8,478 nucleotides of DNA from an uncultured Gemmatimonadota bacterium (GTDB taxonomy: Bacteria; Gemmatimonadota; Gemmatimonadetes; Gemmatimonadales; GWC2-71-9). Numbering within the stretch: position 1 is the stretch's first letter; the number at the start of each line of letters is the position of its first letter. Below the pieces are notes generated by a model. The model worked only from the letters and a program-made list of their open reading frames with translations, ran no database searches and had not been told where the DNA came from. The position numbers and the translations under genes were made by a program. The stretch is taken from the NCBI GenBank assembly GCA_913009915.1, contig CAJVYZ010000095.1, positions 1 to 8,478 on the forward strand, written 5' to 3'. Positions 1 through 6,790 of the stretch are shown here, piece by piece.

Positions 1-1004
1 AGTACGTGGAGGGGATTTTCTTCCACGAGGTCGAAACCAAGATCAGCCGGTACCCGCTGTTCGAGTACTATCCCTACACCTTGGCGTTGGCCTCGAAGCA
101 ACACGAGGTGGTCCTGCGCGAGGGACTGGAGATTTTGCACGTTCACTACGCCATCCCTCACGCAACGACCGCGTGGCTGGCCAAGGAGATGCTCACCCGG
201 GAAAATCACCCGATCAAGGTTGTCACCACGTTGCACGGCACCGATATCACCCTCGTCGGGCAGGAGTCGAGTTTCTACAGCATCACCAAGTTCTCGATCG
301 AACAGTCCGACATGGTGACGGCGGTGTCGGCCTACCTGCGTGACGAGACCGAGCGCGCCTTCGGGTGCGACAACTGCCGAATCAAGGTCATTCCCAACTT
401 CGTCAACCTGACCGAATACCGGCCCTGTGCCGAAGACGACGTCGCGTGCCACGACGGGCTGGCACCACCGGGCCACAAGGTCATCACCCACATGTCCAAT
501 TTCCGGGAGGTGAAGCGGGTTCGCGACGTGGTACGGATCTTTGCGCGCATCCGGCATGCCATGCCGGCCACGTTGCTCATGATTGGCGACGGGCCCGACC
601 GCGACGACGCAGAACGCGAGGCCCGCTCGTTGGGTGTCGACGACGATATCCGTTTCCTGGGGCGGATCGACACCATCGCCAATCTGCTCCAGGCCTCGGA
701 TCTGTTCTTGCTACCGTCGCAAGGCGAGTCCTTCGGCCTCGCCGCGCTTGAGGCCATGGCCTGCGGTTCACCGGTCGTGGCCAGCCGCGCCGGGGGTCTG
801 CCTGAGGTGATCGAAGACGGTGTCACCGGGATACTCGAACCGCCGGGCTCGGTCGAGGCGATGGGACGAAGAGCCATCCAGCTGTTGCTCAACGACGAGC
901 GCTACGCCACCATGCGGCGCGCCGCCCTCGACCGCGCCAAGGAATTCGGCGCGGACCTCATCGTCCCCCAGTACGAACAGGCCTATCAAGAGGCGCTTGG
1001 ATGA
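1..1004 (+). CDS. bshA: N-acetyl-alpha-D-glucosaminyl L-malate synthase BshA (5' partial)
   Basis: GT4-family glycosyltransferase joining GlcNAc from UDP-GlcNAc to L-malate in the cytoplasm, the first committed step of bacillithiol synthesis. The reading frame is open to the window edge (first full codon at 3). The GTG at 6 is probably internal, because BshA proteins run to about 375-380 residues and some 45 N-terminal residues, including the glycine-rich loop, are missing here. Counting from that GTG, the BshA-like signatures are HVHYAIPHA (45-53), TLHGTD (75-80), IPNFVN (129-134) and HMSNFREVKR (162-171). The GT4 E-x7-E nucleotide-sugar motif is E241 to E249 within ESFGLAALE, followed by GGLPEVI. 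The stop overlaps the uppP start (ATGA), which suggests translational coupling. Another GT4 enzyme is possible in principle, but HYAIPHA and SNFREVKR are typical of BshA. The bshB and bshC genes are not visible in this window. Confidence 0.93.
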   Translation, partial: YVEGIFFHEVETKISRYPLFEYYPYTLALASKQHEVVLREGLEILHVHYAIPHATTAWLAKEMLTRENHPIKVVTTLHGTDITLVGQESSFYSITKFSIEQSDMVTAVSAYLRDETERAFGCDNCRIKVIPNFVNLTEYRPCAEDDVACHDGLAPPGHKVITHMSNFREVKRVRDVVRIFARIRHAMPATLLMIGDGPDRDDAEREARSLGVDDDIRFLGRIDTIANLLQASDLFLLPSQGESFGLAALEAMACGSPVVASRAGGLPEVIEDGVTGILEPPGSVEAMGRRAIQLLLNDERYATMRRAALDRAKEFGADLIVPQYEQAYQEALG

Positions 1005-1789
1005 TCCTCCCCTGGTGGCAGGGGCTGATCCTCGGGACGGTGCAGGGGCTGTCGGAATTTCTCCCGATCTCCAGTTCCGGACACTTGGTCCTGGCCCAGT
1101 GGTTGCTAGGGTACCAATCGCCGGGCGTGTCGTTCGAGGTCCTGCTCCATCTCGCCACGCTGCTGTCGGTGCTACTGGTCTACTGGCGCTGCGTCGCGTG
1201 GTTGGTGCGCGGCATTACCCACGGACAGCGCGACGCCTGGCACTTTGCCGGTCTTCTGGTGGTGGCGTCCATTCCGGCCGCTGTGGCGGGACTGTTGTTC
1301 CGAGACGTGTTCGAGGCCCAGTTCGATTCGCCGGTCGCGGTGGGCATCGATTTCTTGATCACGGCGCTGATCCTCTGGAGCACGCGCTGGGTAGTGAAGG
1401 CCGATAGCGAATCTCCGGTTCGCTGGCCGTCTGCCGTGGCCATGGGTGTGGCCCAGGTGCTGGCCATTCTCCCCGGCGTATCCCGCTCCGGCACCACCAT
1501 AGCTACCGCCCTGTGGTGTCGGGTCGGCGCTCGCGCCGCGGCGGAGTTTTCCTTTCTCATGGCGGTGGTGGTCATTGCCGGAACTGGCCTGCTCGAGGCC
1601 ATGCACCTGGCGGAGGGGCCGCTCGTGTTCGAGTGGGGCGTCATCTGGGCCTTTCTGGCGGCCCTCGTGTCCGGCGTCTTCGCCATCCGGTTGCTGGTGA
1701 TGCTGCTCCGGCGGGGCCGGTTCCACTTGTTCGCTCCCTACTGTGCCGTGGTGGGCAGCCTGACCCTGGTGTGGGCGGTGTGGCGCTGA
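1001..1789 (+). CDS. uppP: undecaprenyl-diphosphatase UppP (BacA family)
   Basis: Integral membrane phosphatase that converts undecaprenyl diphosphate to the monophosphate, recycling the lipid carrier for peptidoglycan and other envelope polymers. The 262 residues match the usual family length. Both signature motifs are present: the first is SEFLPISSSGH (residues 18-28) with E19, and the second is PGVSRSGTT (158-166) with the catalytic-site arginine R162. The rest is strongly hydrophobic, with several predicted helices and a typical HLATLLSVLL stretch near residue 50. The ATG overlaps the bshA stop by four bases, and an AGG in the bshA tail lies about 7 bases upstream as a ribosome-binding site. 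Its stop overlaps the birA start. Overexpression of this family gives bacitracin resistance in E. coli, but nothing here suggests a dedicated resistance role. Confidence 0.97.
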   Translation: MILPWWQGLILGTVQGLSEFLPISSSGHLVLAQWLLGYQSPGVSFEVLLHLATLLSVLLVYWRCVAWLVRGITHGQRDAWHFAGLLVVASIPAAVAGLLFRDVFEAQFDSPVAVGIDFLITALILWSTRWVVKADSESPVRWPSAVAMGVAQVLAILPGVSRSGTTIATALWCRVGARAAAEFSFLMAVVVIAGTGLLEAMHLAEGPLVFEWGVIWAFLAALVSGVFAIRLLVMLLRRGRFHLFAPYCAVVGSLTLVWAVWR

Positions 1790-2499
1790 TGAGCCCGGAG
1801 GTACACCTGCGCGCCACCACAACGTCCACCAACGACGACATCCACCGGCTGGCGGAGGCCGGAGCCCCCGACGGCACCGTGGTGATGGCGGACGCCATGA
1901 CCGCCGGACGCGGGTCACGGGGCCGGACGTGGCACGCCGAACTTGGCGGCGTCTGGGTCAGCGTCCTCCGACGTCCCGGAGCCTCGATCGAGACCGCCGT
2001 GTTGAGCCTCAGGGTGGGCCTCGGCGTGGCTGCCGTGTTGCAGCCGCTGGTCGGGCAGGCGGTGGCACTCAAGTGGCCCAACGACCTGGTCGTTGGCCAG
2101 CAAAAGGTGGGCGGCATTTTGTGCGAGATGCGTTGGCACGGCGCTCGCCCCGCGTGGGTAGCGATCGGCGTGGGAGTCAACGTGGCCAACCGGTTGCCGG
2201 ATGCCCTGCGGCACACGGCCACCACGCTGGCCGAGGTCGCTCCCGGACTGTCCCTGGCCGACGTTCGCGACGCCGTCATTCCCGTGCTGCGGATGGTGAA
2301 GGTCGATGCCACCGTACTCGATCCGCTCGAAATCGCCGCGTTCGATCGGCGTAACTGGCTGCGGGGGAAGGCCCTCCACGCACCGGTGCAGGGGACCGTT
2401 GGCGGTATCGACCAATCGGGCGGGCTGGAGATTACCGGCGCGGACGGAACCAGTCACGTTCTCCGAGCGGGCGACCTCACCCTCAGCGAAATGGCCTGA
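1789..2499 (+). CDS. birA: biotin--[acetyl-CoA-carboxylase] ligase, class I (no DNA-binding domain)
   Basis: Biotin-protein ligase: it forms biotinyl-5'-AMP and transfers biotin to the carrier lysine of carboxylases such as acetyl-CoA carboxylase, in the cytoplasm. The ATG at 1789 shares one base with the uppP stop (TGATG) and gives 236 residues. The protein starts directly at the catalytic domain (TTSTN, residues 11-15), so the helix-turn-helix repressor domain of E. coli BirA is absent; this copy should not regulate the biotin operon by itself. Visible motifs are the biotinyl-AMP loop GRGSRGRTW (40-48), KWPNDL (95-100), and K106 followed by GGILCE, plus IGVGVNV (126-132). A small C-terminal SH3-like region follows from about residue 190. 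The open frame extends upstream to 1513 inside uppP, but that extension is only an antiframe of uppP. An S/T-S-T-N start is usual for class I enzymes. Confidence 0.95.
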   Translation: MSPEVHLRATTTSTNDDIHRLAEAGAPDGTVVMADAMTAGRGSRGRTWHAELGGVWVSVLRRPGASIETAVLSLRVGLGVAAVLQPLVGQAVALKWPNDLVVGQQKVGGILCEMRWHGARPAWVAIGVGVNVANRLPDALRHTATTLAEVAPGLSLADVRDAVIPVLRMVKVDATVLDPLEIAAFDRRNWLRGKALHAPVQGTVGGIDQSGGLEITGADGTSHVLRAGDLTLSEMA

Positions 2500-2529
2500 G
2501 GGTGGTTCCCCATCGTCCGGCACCGTCCT

Positions 2530-2535
2530 AGATTC
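2530..2535 (+). promoter_or_regulatory. possible -10 element (TAGATT) for leaderless coaX transcript
   Basis: TAGATT ends six bases before the coaX ATG, and no purine-rich ribosome-binding site is visible in the 41-base gap after birA. A TAnnnT hexamer at this distance from the start is the layout of leaderless genes in several bacterial groups. The matching -35 region is weak (TTCCCC at 17-base spacing), so this may be chance and coaX may simply be read through from birA. Confidence 0.3.
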
Positions 2536-2540
2536 GCCCC

Positions 2541-3320
2541 ATGCTCCTGACACTCGATATCGGCAACTCGGAGATCACCGCGGGCGTCTTCCGCGACCAG
2601 AGCCTCCTGCGTCAATGGCGCATCTCCACCCTTCCAGGCAGGACACCAGACGAGTGGGCCGTCCTGATGGAGAGTTTTCTCACCCAGGCCGGATACGATC
2701 CCGGCGGCATCAGGGCCGTGTGCTTGGTCTCGGTGGCGCCGTCCATCACCGGCGGCCTGAAGACCGGGTTGGCACAATTGACCGGCTCCGAAGTCGCTGA
2801 GTTACAGGCCGACAGCGATGTGCCTCTGACCCTGGACGTCGATGAGCCGCTCGCCGTAGGGGCAGACCGGATCGCCAACTCGCTGGGAGTGCTCGATGCG
2901 GTGCACAGCGACGCCGTGGTCATCGATTTCGGCACCGCCACGACCTTCGACTGCGTCACTGCCGACCGCCGGTTCATCGGCGGCCCGATCATGCCCGGAT
3001 TGCGAACGTCGGCGGATGAGTTGACCCAGAAGGCAGCCCGGCTGCCCGCCACGGAGTTGACGGCGCCCAGCCGGGTCATCGGCAGACGGACCGACGATTG
3101 CATCAAGGCCGGCGTGCTCTACGGGGCAGCGGACGCGGTGGACGGCATGATCGGCAGGATTCGCGGCGAATGGCCCACCGATGTGGAACCTGTCGTGGTG
3201 GCGACCGGTGGACTGGCCGACATATTGGTGCCGTTCACGACGAGCGTCGATCGCGTCACCCAGGGGCTGACTCTCGAGGGTATTCGCGTTGCGGCCCAGC
3301 ATTTCGGGTTGACGTGGTGA
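2541..3320 (+). CDS. coaX: type III pantothenate kinase
   Basis: Phosphorylates pantothenate to 4'-phosphopantothenate, the first step of coenzyme A synthesis; type III enzymes belong to the ASKHA fold and need a monovalent cation. The 259 residues fit the family. Visible motifs are the phosphate-binding DIGNS (6-10), the GADR motif (107-110) holding the conserved aspartate D109, the second nucleotide-binding loop DFGTATT (129-135), GGPIMPGL (147-154) and ATGGLA (221-226). The start at 2541 puts DIGN at its usual distance from the N-terminus. No Shine-Dalgarno sequence is visible, so translation may depend on read-through from birA or on a leaderless transcript. The birA-coaX neighbourhood is common across bacteria. 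I am confident of the family; only the start signal is unusual. Confidence 0.96.
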   Translation: MLLTLDIGNSEITAGVFRDQSLLRQWRISTLPGRTPDEWAVLMESFLTQAGYDPGGIRAVCLVSVAPSITGGLKTGLAQLTGSEVAELQADSDVPLTLDVDEPLAVGADRIANSLGVLDAVHSDAVVIDFGTATTFDCVTADRRFIGGPIMPGLRTSADELTQKAARLPATELTAPSRVIGRRTDDCIKAGVLYGAADAVDGMIGRIRGEWPTDVEPVVVATGGLADILVPFTTSVDRVTQGLTLEGIRVAAQHFGLTW

Positions 3321-3341
3321 CTCGCTGGGGCCCGTAGGGGC

Positions 3342-3371
3342 TTGGCCTCGTCCCCGCGGCAGCGCTATACT
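3342..3371 (+). promoter_or_regulatory. sigma-70-like promoter upstream of the envelope gene cluster
   Basis: A -35-like TTGGCC (3342-3347) and a -10-like TATACT (3366-3371, five of six matches to TATAAT) are separated by 18 bases. They lie in the 81-base gap between coaX and the next gene and would place transcription start near 3378, leaving a leader of about 24 bases. It is the best promoter match I found in the window and suggests that the envelope genes form their own unit. The match is by eye only. Confidence 0.5.
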
Positions 3372-3392
3372 TCCCACTTCCATTCTACTATC

Positions 3393-3396
3393 GGAG
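3393..3396 (+). promoter_or_regulatory. Shine-Dalgarno GGAG setting the start at 3402
   Basis: GGAG lies five bases before the ATG at 3402. It favours this start over the TTG at 3342, which begins inside the predicted -35 element and would add 20 residues unlike a membrane-protein N-terminus. Confidence 0.7.
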
Positions 3397-3401
3397 CAAG
3401 C

Positions 3402-4031
3402 ATGAGCGCGGTGGCGGAATCCCACCAGGGCTACGACCTCGGCGACATCCCTCTGATCGTCCGGTCTTCCATCAAACTCGGGATTATCACAGCGATCGTC
3501 GTGTTTGCGTTCTCGCTCGTCTCCCGGTATCTCGGCGGGACGGTGGAGGTGGCACTCGAAGCGATCCTCCTGGTGGCCGGTGTGGCGCTGGTGGCGGGGC
3601 TCCCCGCCGTGTGGACCAAGGCACGCACCGGGGCGGGTATCGCCAATGCGGCCGGTGTCGGGCTCGGGGCCACGGTGGCGTTCATGGCCATCGACGTGAT
3701 TCTCCTCCAGCGCATCGGGACCTACACCAACCGCTGGCTGGAAATCGGCGGTGGCAGCAACTGGTGGTACCACCCAGTATGGTGGATGGCCGGCACCTAC
3801 CTGGCATGGATGGGCGCCATTATCCTGGCCAACCAAACCAGCGACAACGACTCGCCGTCGATCCCCCGGATGATGATCACCGCCGTGGTGTTCAGCGTGG
3901 TGGTGGGGGCCGCCGCCGCCATCATCGGATTCCCCGGCGCCGCATGGTCGTTCCCCACTTTCGGGATCGCGCTGCTGCCCGGCTTCGCCATCGGGGCACT
4001 CTTTTCGACGATGGGTCGCCGGCGCGCCTGA
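3402..4031 (+). CDS. multi-pass membrane protein of unknown function
   Basis: I do not recognise a family for this 209-residue protein. A short polar N-terminus (1-23) is followed by five or six hydrophobic segments, roughly 24-43, 50-70, 79-102, 126-143, 157-177 and 183-203, and the protein ends in a basic GRRRA tail that should stay in the cytoplasm. Between the third and fourth segments lies a loop of about 20 residues rich in aromatic residues, NWWYHPVWW (120-128), which probably sits at a membrane face. There are no cysteines and no catalytic motif that I can name. The start is chosen from a GGAG five bases upstream and a plausible promoter before it. The next gene starts four bases after the stop, so the two are probably co-transcribed and may act together. 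Glycine- and alanine-rich helices suggest close helix packing, but a transport role would be a guess. Confidence 0.85.
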   Translation: MSAVAESHQGYDLGDIPLIVRSSIKLGIITAIVVFAFSLVSRYLGGTVEVALEAILLVAGVALVAGLPAVWTKARTGAGIANAAGVGLGATVAFMAIDVILLQRIGTYTNRWLEIGGGSNWWYHPVWWMAGTYLAWMGAIILANQTSDNDSPSIPRMMITAVVFSVVVGAAAAIIGFPGAAWSFPTFGIALLPGFAIGALFSTMGRRRA

Positions 4032-4035
4032 GCGG

Positions 4036-4314
4036 ATGAAGCCGGTCCGCGTCGTTCTACGCATTCTCGGTTGGCTGCTCACGCCCCTGGTGGCGTGGGC
4101 AGCTTCGCATTTTGGTGGCGGCATCGGAGCCACCATCGCTGGTGGCATCGCCAACCCGCGCCTGGGGCTGGCATTGACTGTCGTCGCCGCGGCACTCTCG
4201 GGCCTTCTGGCATTGCAACTGTGGATCCGGTTGCTGCGGTATTCGCCGGAATTGCGCCGGGCACTGCACGTGGCCGAAGATGCCACGCCGGACACAGACT
4301 CTCTGGGGGATTGA
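4036..4314 (+). CDS. small two-helix membrane protein of unknown function
   Basis: The 92-residue protein has a basic N-terminus (MKPVRVVLR) and a first hydrophobic stretch at about residues 9-24. A glycine-rich stretch (GGGIGATIAGG, about 27-37) follows, then a second hydrophobic helix at about 43-65. A polar, acidic C-terminus (from about 68) ends the protein. Both ends should be cytoplasmic if the helices form a hairpin. The start lies four bases after the stop of the preceding membrane gene with only a weak GAGCGG before it, which suggests coupled translation. The stop shares one base with the start of the following lipoprotein gene. No motif identifies a function. The tight packing between a larger membrane protein and a lipoprotein suggests that the three make an envelope unit, but this is inference. 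Confidence 0.8.
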   Translation: MKPVRVVLRILGWLLTPLVAWAASHFGGGIGATIAGGIANPRLGLALTVVAAALSGLLALQLWIRLLRYSPELRRALHVAEDATPDTDSLGD

Positions 4315-4715
4315 TGAGCAGATCCGGCGGCATTACCCGGTTCATGGCTGCCGTGCTGAGTGCCGCGTTGGCCGGCTGCGGGGGCGAGCATCCCGCGGCC
4401 GACGCTGCCGTACCGCCTGGCCGGCCCACGGCGACCTGGGTGGACTCTTTGGTCCTGACCACGCCTGGTGGGGTGGAGGTGTGGTTCACGGACGGCCGGG
4501 CGGCACACGACAGTCTTGGAGTAGCGTGCAGTGAGCGGGTGCTGGAAATCCGCACTGCGCGAGACACCGTGGCGGTGCCCCTCCTCTACACCGGCGAGGC
4601 CCCTACGCTGGAAAACGATTCCACCCTGAGGGCCTGGGTGTGGCTCGATTGTCAGGCCCAGACGCTATACCACGTGAATATCCACACCGGCCGCCCATCT
4701 CGGGTCGAGCCCTGA
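4314..4715 (+). CDS. small secreted lipoprotein of unknown function
   Basis: The N-terminus has a basic start (MSRSGGITR), a hydrophobic core (FMAAVLSAALA) and the lipobox LAGC, with C22 as the likely lipidated cysteine. The mature part is about 110 residues: a flexible Ala/Pro linker (23-38), then a beta-rich region containing two further cysteines (C72 and C103) that could form a disulfide. Glycine follows the lipid cysteine, so there is no Asp+2 inner-membrane retention signal of the E. coli type. The ATG overlaps the previous stop by one base (TGATG), and a GGGGGA run lies just upstream as a ribosome-binding site. The frame remains open upstream to 4071, but that part is the antiframe of the preceding gene. 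I see no named domain. The gene may encode a small periplasmic or outer-membrane lipoprotein serving the neighbouring envelope proteins. Confidence 0.83.
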   Translation: MSRSGGITRFMAAVLSAALAGCGGEHPAADAAVPPGRPTATWVDSLVLTTPGGVEVWFTDGRAAHDSLGVACSERVLEIRTARDTVAVPLLYTGEAPTLENDSTLRAWVWLDCQAQTLYHVNIHTGRPSRVEP

Positions 4716-4722
4716 TCCGGCC

Positions 4723-5703
4723 ATGCGGTTCCCGCGCACCGGGTTCACCATTCTCACACTGGCGAGCACCATCGTGGCCGCCGGTGCCCAGGCTCAAGGC
4801 ATTGCGTTCGAAGCCGGGCGCGTCATCGCCGATCCGGACTGGTCCGTCTACCGGCTGAGCTACACCCAGCGGCTGCTCGGTCCCTTGGGCGGCACCCTCT
4901 ACGGCACCTATCTGCGACCTCGGTCAACCTCCGACCTCGATCTCTACGGCGTAGGAGCCTCCCTGACCCTGTTTCAGGGCGGCGAGCCGGGACCCTATTT
5001 CATGGGTGGGGTCGAGGGTGGCGCCACCTCGGGCGTCTCTGAGGCTGTATGGTCGGGATGGTGGGCCGGGGCCGGTTTCGAGGTCGTCCCCTTCAACTTC
5101 CTATCGCTCGGGGTAGAGGGGCGGTGGCACGCCCTGTCCCCGCCCGATGTCGAGGGGCTAGAGCTGGGTGGCCGAATCCAGGTGTTCTGGAGTACCGGAG
5201 GCCCTCCACCGCAGCCGGCATACACCGAGGCGAAGCCCGCGGGGCCGGTCCCCGGTCAGCCTGACGTCAGAGCCGATCTGGTGGGGGCCGGGGCTTCGGC
5301 GGACGTGGCCGACCGTCTGAGCGGTGTCGTGGCCGCGGCTACCGCGGCCATGGGGACTCCCTACGTCTGGGGCGGCACCGGCGGCTCCGACGGCGGCTTC
5401 GATTGTTCCGGTCTGATTCAGTACGCCTACGGCACCCAGGGGATATCCCTCCCCCGGGTCAGCCGCGACCAGGCCAAAGTGGGTCGCAAGATCTACAAGA
5501 AGTTGGCCGGGTTGCGGCCCGGCGATATTCTGACGTTCAGCACCCGGGGTGGGCCGGTGACCCACGTCGGATTGTACGTCGGCGGTGGACAGTTCATCCA
5601 TTCCGCCTCACGCGGCGTACAACTCAGTCGCCTGAGCGCCGACGATCCCTACGGGCGGTGGTGGTGGAAGCGGTGGGTGGGGGTGAGGCGGGTGTTGGAG
5701 TAG
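4723..5703 (+). CDS. secreted NlpC/P60 peptidoglycan hydrolase with N-terminal beta-barrel-like domain
   Basis: The 326-residue protein has three parts. A signal peptide (1-25) ends in AGAQAQ. A region at about 26-156 alternates polar and hydrophobic residues, is rich in glycine and aromatic residues, and ends in an aromatic strand (RIQVFW), resembling a small outer-membrane beta-barrel. After a Pro-rich linker (157-195) comes an NlpC/P60 domain (about 196-326). This family cleaves D-gamma-glutamyl-diaminopimelate or related bonds in cell-wall peptides. The catalytic cysteine is C228 in FDCSGL, the histidine is H281 in VTHVGLYVG, and the third residue is H293 in FIHSAS. The 12-residue spacing between the two histidines equals that between His119 and His131 of E. 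coli Spr/MepS, so the enzyme looks active. It follows the lipoprotein gene after seven bases, without a clear ribosome-binding site. The barrel call rests on pattern only. Confidence 0.9.
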   Translation: MRFPRTGFTILTLASTIVAAGAQAQGIAFEAGRVIADPDWSVYRLSYTQRLLGPLGGTLYGTYLRPRSTSDLDLYGVGASLTLFQGGEPGPYFMGGVEGGATSGVSEAVWSGWWAGAGFEVVPFNFLSLGVEGRWHALSPPDVEGLELGGRIQVFWSTGGPPPQPAYTEAKPAGPVPGQPDVRADLVGAGASADVADRLSGVVAAATAAMGTPYVWGGTGGSDGGFDCSGLIQYAYGTQGISLPRVSRDQAKVGRKIYKKLAGLRPGDILTFSTRGGPVTHVGLYVGGGQFIHSASRGVQLSRLSADDPYGRWWWKRWVGVRRVLE

Positions 5704-5707
5704 CGGC

Positions 5708-5744
5708 GGAAACTGCAAAGTGGAAACTGGGAATTGGAAACTGG
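5708..5744 (+). repeat. 14-bp tandem repeat, GGAAACTG-based
   Basis: GGAAACTG begins at 5708, 5722 and 5736, exactly 14 bases apart; the two full units are GGAAACTGCAAAGT and GGAAACTGGGAATT, and the third is partial. Inverted copies of the core (CCAGTTTCC and the degenerate AATTTCC) follow at 5754-5769. The third unit forms the left arm of the hairpin described separately. Confidence 0.75.
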
Positions 5745-5769
5745 CGCATTCGTCCAGTTTCCAATTTCC
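5729..5769. terminator. long hairpin between convergent genes, possible two-way terminator
   Basis: The arms are 5729-5744 and 5754-5769: 16 pairs with one G-T wobble around a 9-base loop, of which the innermost 13 pairs are perfect. It lies 25 bases after the NlpC/P60 stop and 16 bases after the minus-strand stop at 5786, the expected place for a shared terminator. The stem is AT-rich for this genome and no run of T follows on either side, so it is not a standard intrinsic terminator; it may instead be a dispersed palindromic repeat. Confidence 0.45.
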
Positions 5770-5785
5770 AATGTCCAACTACTGA

Positions 5786-6790
5786 TCATTTCCCGCCGTC
5801 TTCTCCACGATCATGGTCGCTCTGATCGCTATCTTTGTGCTTCATGTTCATAGGCATGATCTTGCTGAATTGGTCTGCCAGTGAAGCAATATCTTTCTGG
5901 TATTCGGGATCTTCCGGGTCGATGGCCGGCCACTCGTCGATATCGTCGGGCGCGAAGAGACCCACCATGTGGGCCATGGCACCCAATTCGAGTGTCTTGC
6001 CGGTGGGATTGTCGTACACGGCTACCACACGATAGCGGTGGTTGGCCTCGAGCTTCTTGCCCCGTCCACTCACCCCGAACAGGTGACGTTCCAGGTCCTT
6101 GACCCAGCCGTTCTCATCTAGTTGAGCCTTGACCGTGGTTATGACCTTGCCCGATTCGGCGTCTTCCAGACGCACCTCGACGCCGTAGTCGTGCATGTGG
6201 CCGCCGACTCCGAGCAGGCGGCCGCTCAACGGCAGAGTGAACTCGAAGCTCTTCTCGGAGCGGCCGGCCGGGATATCGAATGTGTTGGTGCCGCCGATGG
6301 TCAGGTTGACGTCAAAGTACGCGGGCAGACCGCTCACCGGCTGGGGCACCTGGTTCTTCGGGGTCCACGACAGCGTAAGCTGGAAGTAGGCCTCTTCGAT
6401 GCGAGCCCCGGTAGTATTGTGCCAGGCGATGTACATCCCCAGGTCGCTCCCCAGACGCACGGGTACTCCGATGCTCTTGGGGAGTTCGTAGCCCTCCGTT
6501 TCCGTCCCGGATCCCAGTAGCCGCTCGGCCGCGGGATATACCAGCTGCCGGCGGTCGAAGTTGACCATGATCATATGGTGGACTATGCGCTGGGGAAGAA
6601 CGTTGCCGTCACCATCCATGGCCTGAAGCTCAAAACCTCTCAGCCACCCTTCTATTGGCCAGTCGAAATGGTACACCGGCGTGTCGTGTCCGGCTCCCGA
6701 GTGGGCCATGGCCTCCTCGCCGGTCCGGTCCGGGAGGTCGAACGGTCCCACGGTGAGGATGATCTTCTTGGCGGACGAATCGACCGTCAC
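5786..6790 (-). CDS. PHM-type copper monooxygenase-like protein, copy 1 (signal peptide separated by a stop codon)
   Basis: This 334-residue open frame from GTG 6790 is a close paralogue of the protein at 7283-8377 and aligns with it without gaps until the C-terminal tail. It keeps every candidate copper ligand: H71 and H72 (HHM), H124 (AWHN), H198 and H200 (GGHMHDYG) and M272 (or M275) in GAMAHMVG. In peptidylglycine monooxygenase these positions form the CuH site (three His) and the CuM site (two His, one Met). There are no cysteines. The homology, the ribosome-binding site and the frame all continue upstream to an ATG at 6892, but a TGA at 6799-6797 interrupts the frame. The AGA at the same place in the other copy shows this to be a single-codon change. 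GTG 6790 has no ribosome-binding site, lies six bases after that TGA, and would make a protein without a signal peptide. The frame may therefore be expressed by re-initiation, or the gene may be a recent pseudogene, or the stop may be a base error. Confidence 0.75.
   Translation of the reverse strand: MTVDSSAKKIILTVGPFDLPDRTGEEAMAHSGAGHDTPVYHFDWPIEGWLRGFELQAMDGDGNVLPQRIVHHMIMVNFDRRQLVYPAAERLLGSGTETEGYELPKSIGVPVRLGSDLGMYIAWHNTTGARIEEAYFQLTLSWTPKNQVPQPVSGLPAYFDVNLTIGGTNTFDIPAGRSEKSFEFTLPLSGRLLGVGGHMHDYGVEVRLEDAESGKVITTVKAQLDENGWVKDLERHLFGVSGRGKKLEANHRYRVVAVYDNPTGKTLELGAMAHMVGLFAPDDIDEWPAIDPEDPEYQKDIASLADQFSKIMPMNMKHKDSDQSDHDRGEDGGK

Noticed and set aside
3321..3363. GC-rich inverted repeat after coaX (CGCTG with CAGCG, and GGGG with CCCC inside) as a terminator
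   Set aside because: The arms are short and interrupted by bulges, no T run follows, and the region overlaps the predicted promoter; the evidence is too weak to list.
2802..4508. 568-codon open frame on the minus strand across coaX and the membrane genes
   Set aside because: It runs opposite several well-supported genes and has the Arg/Gly/His-rich composition of a GC-driven shadow frame.
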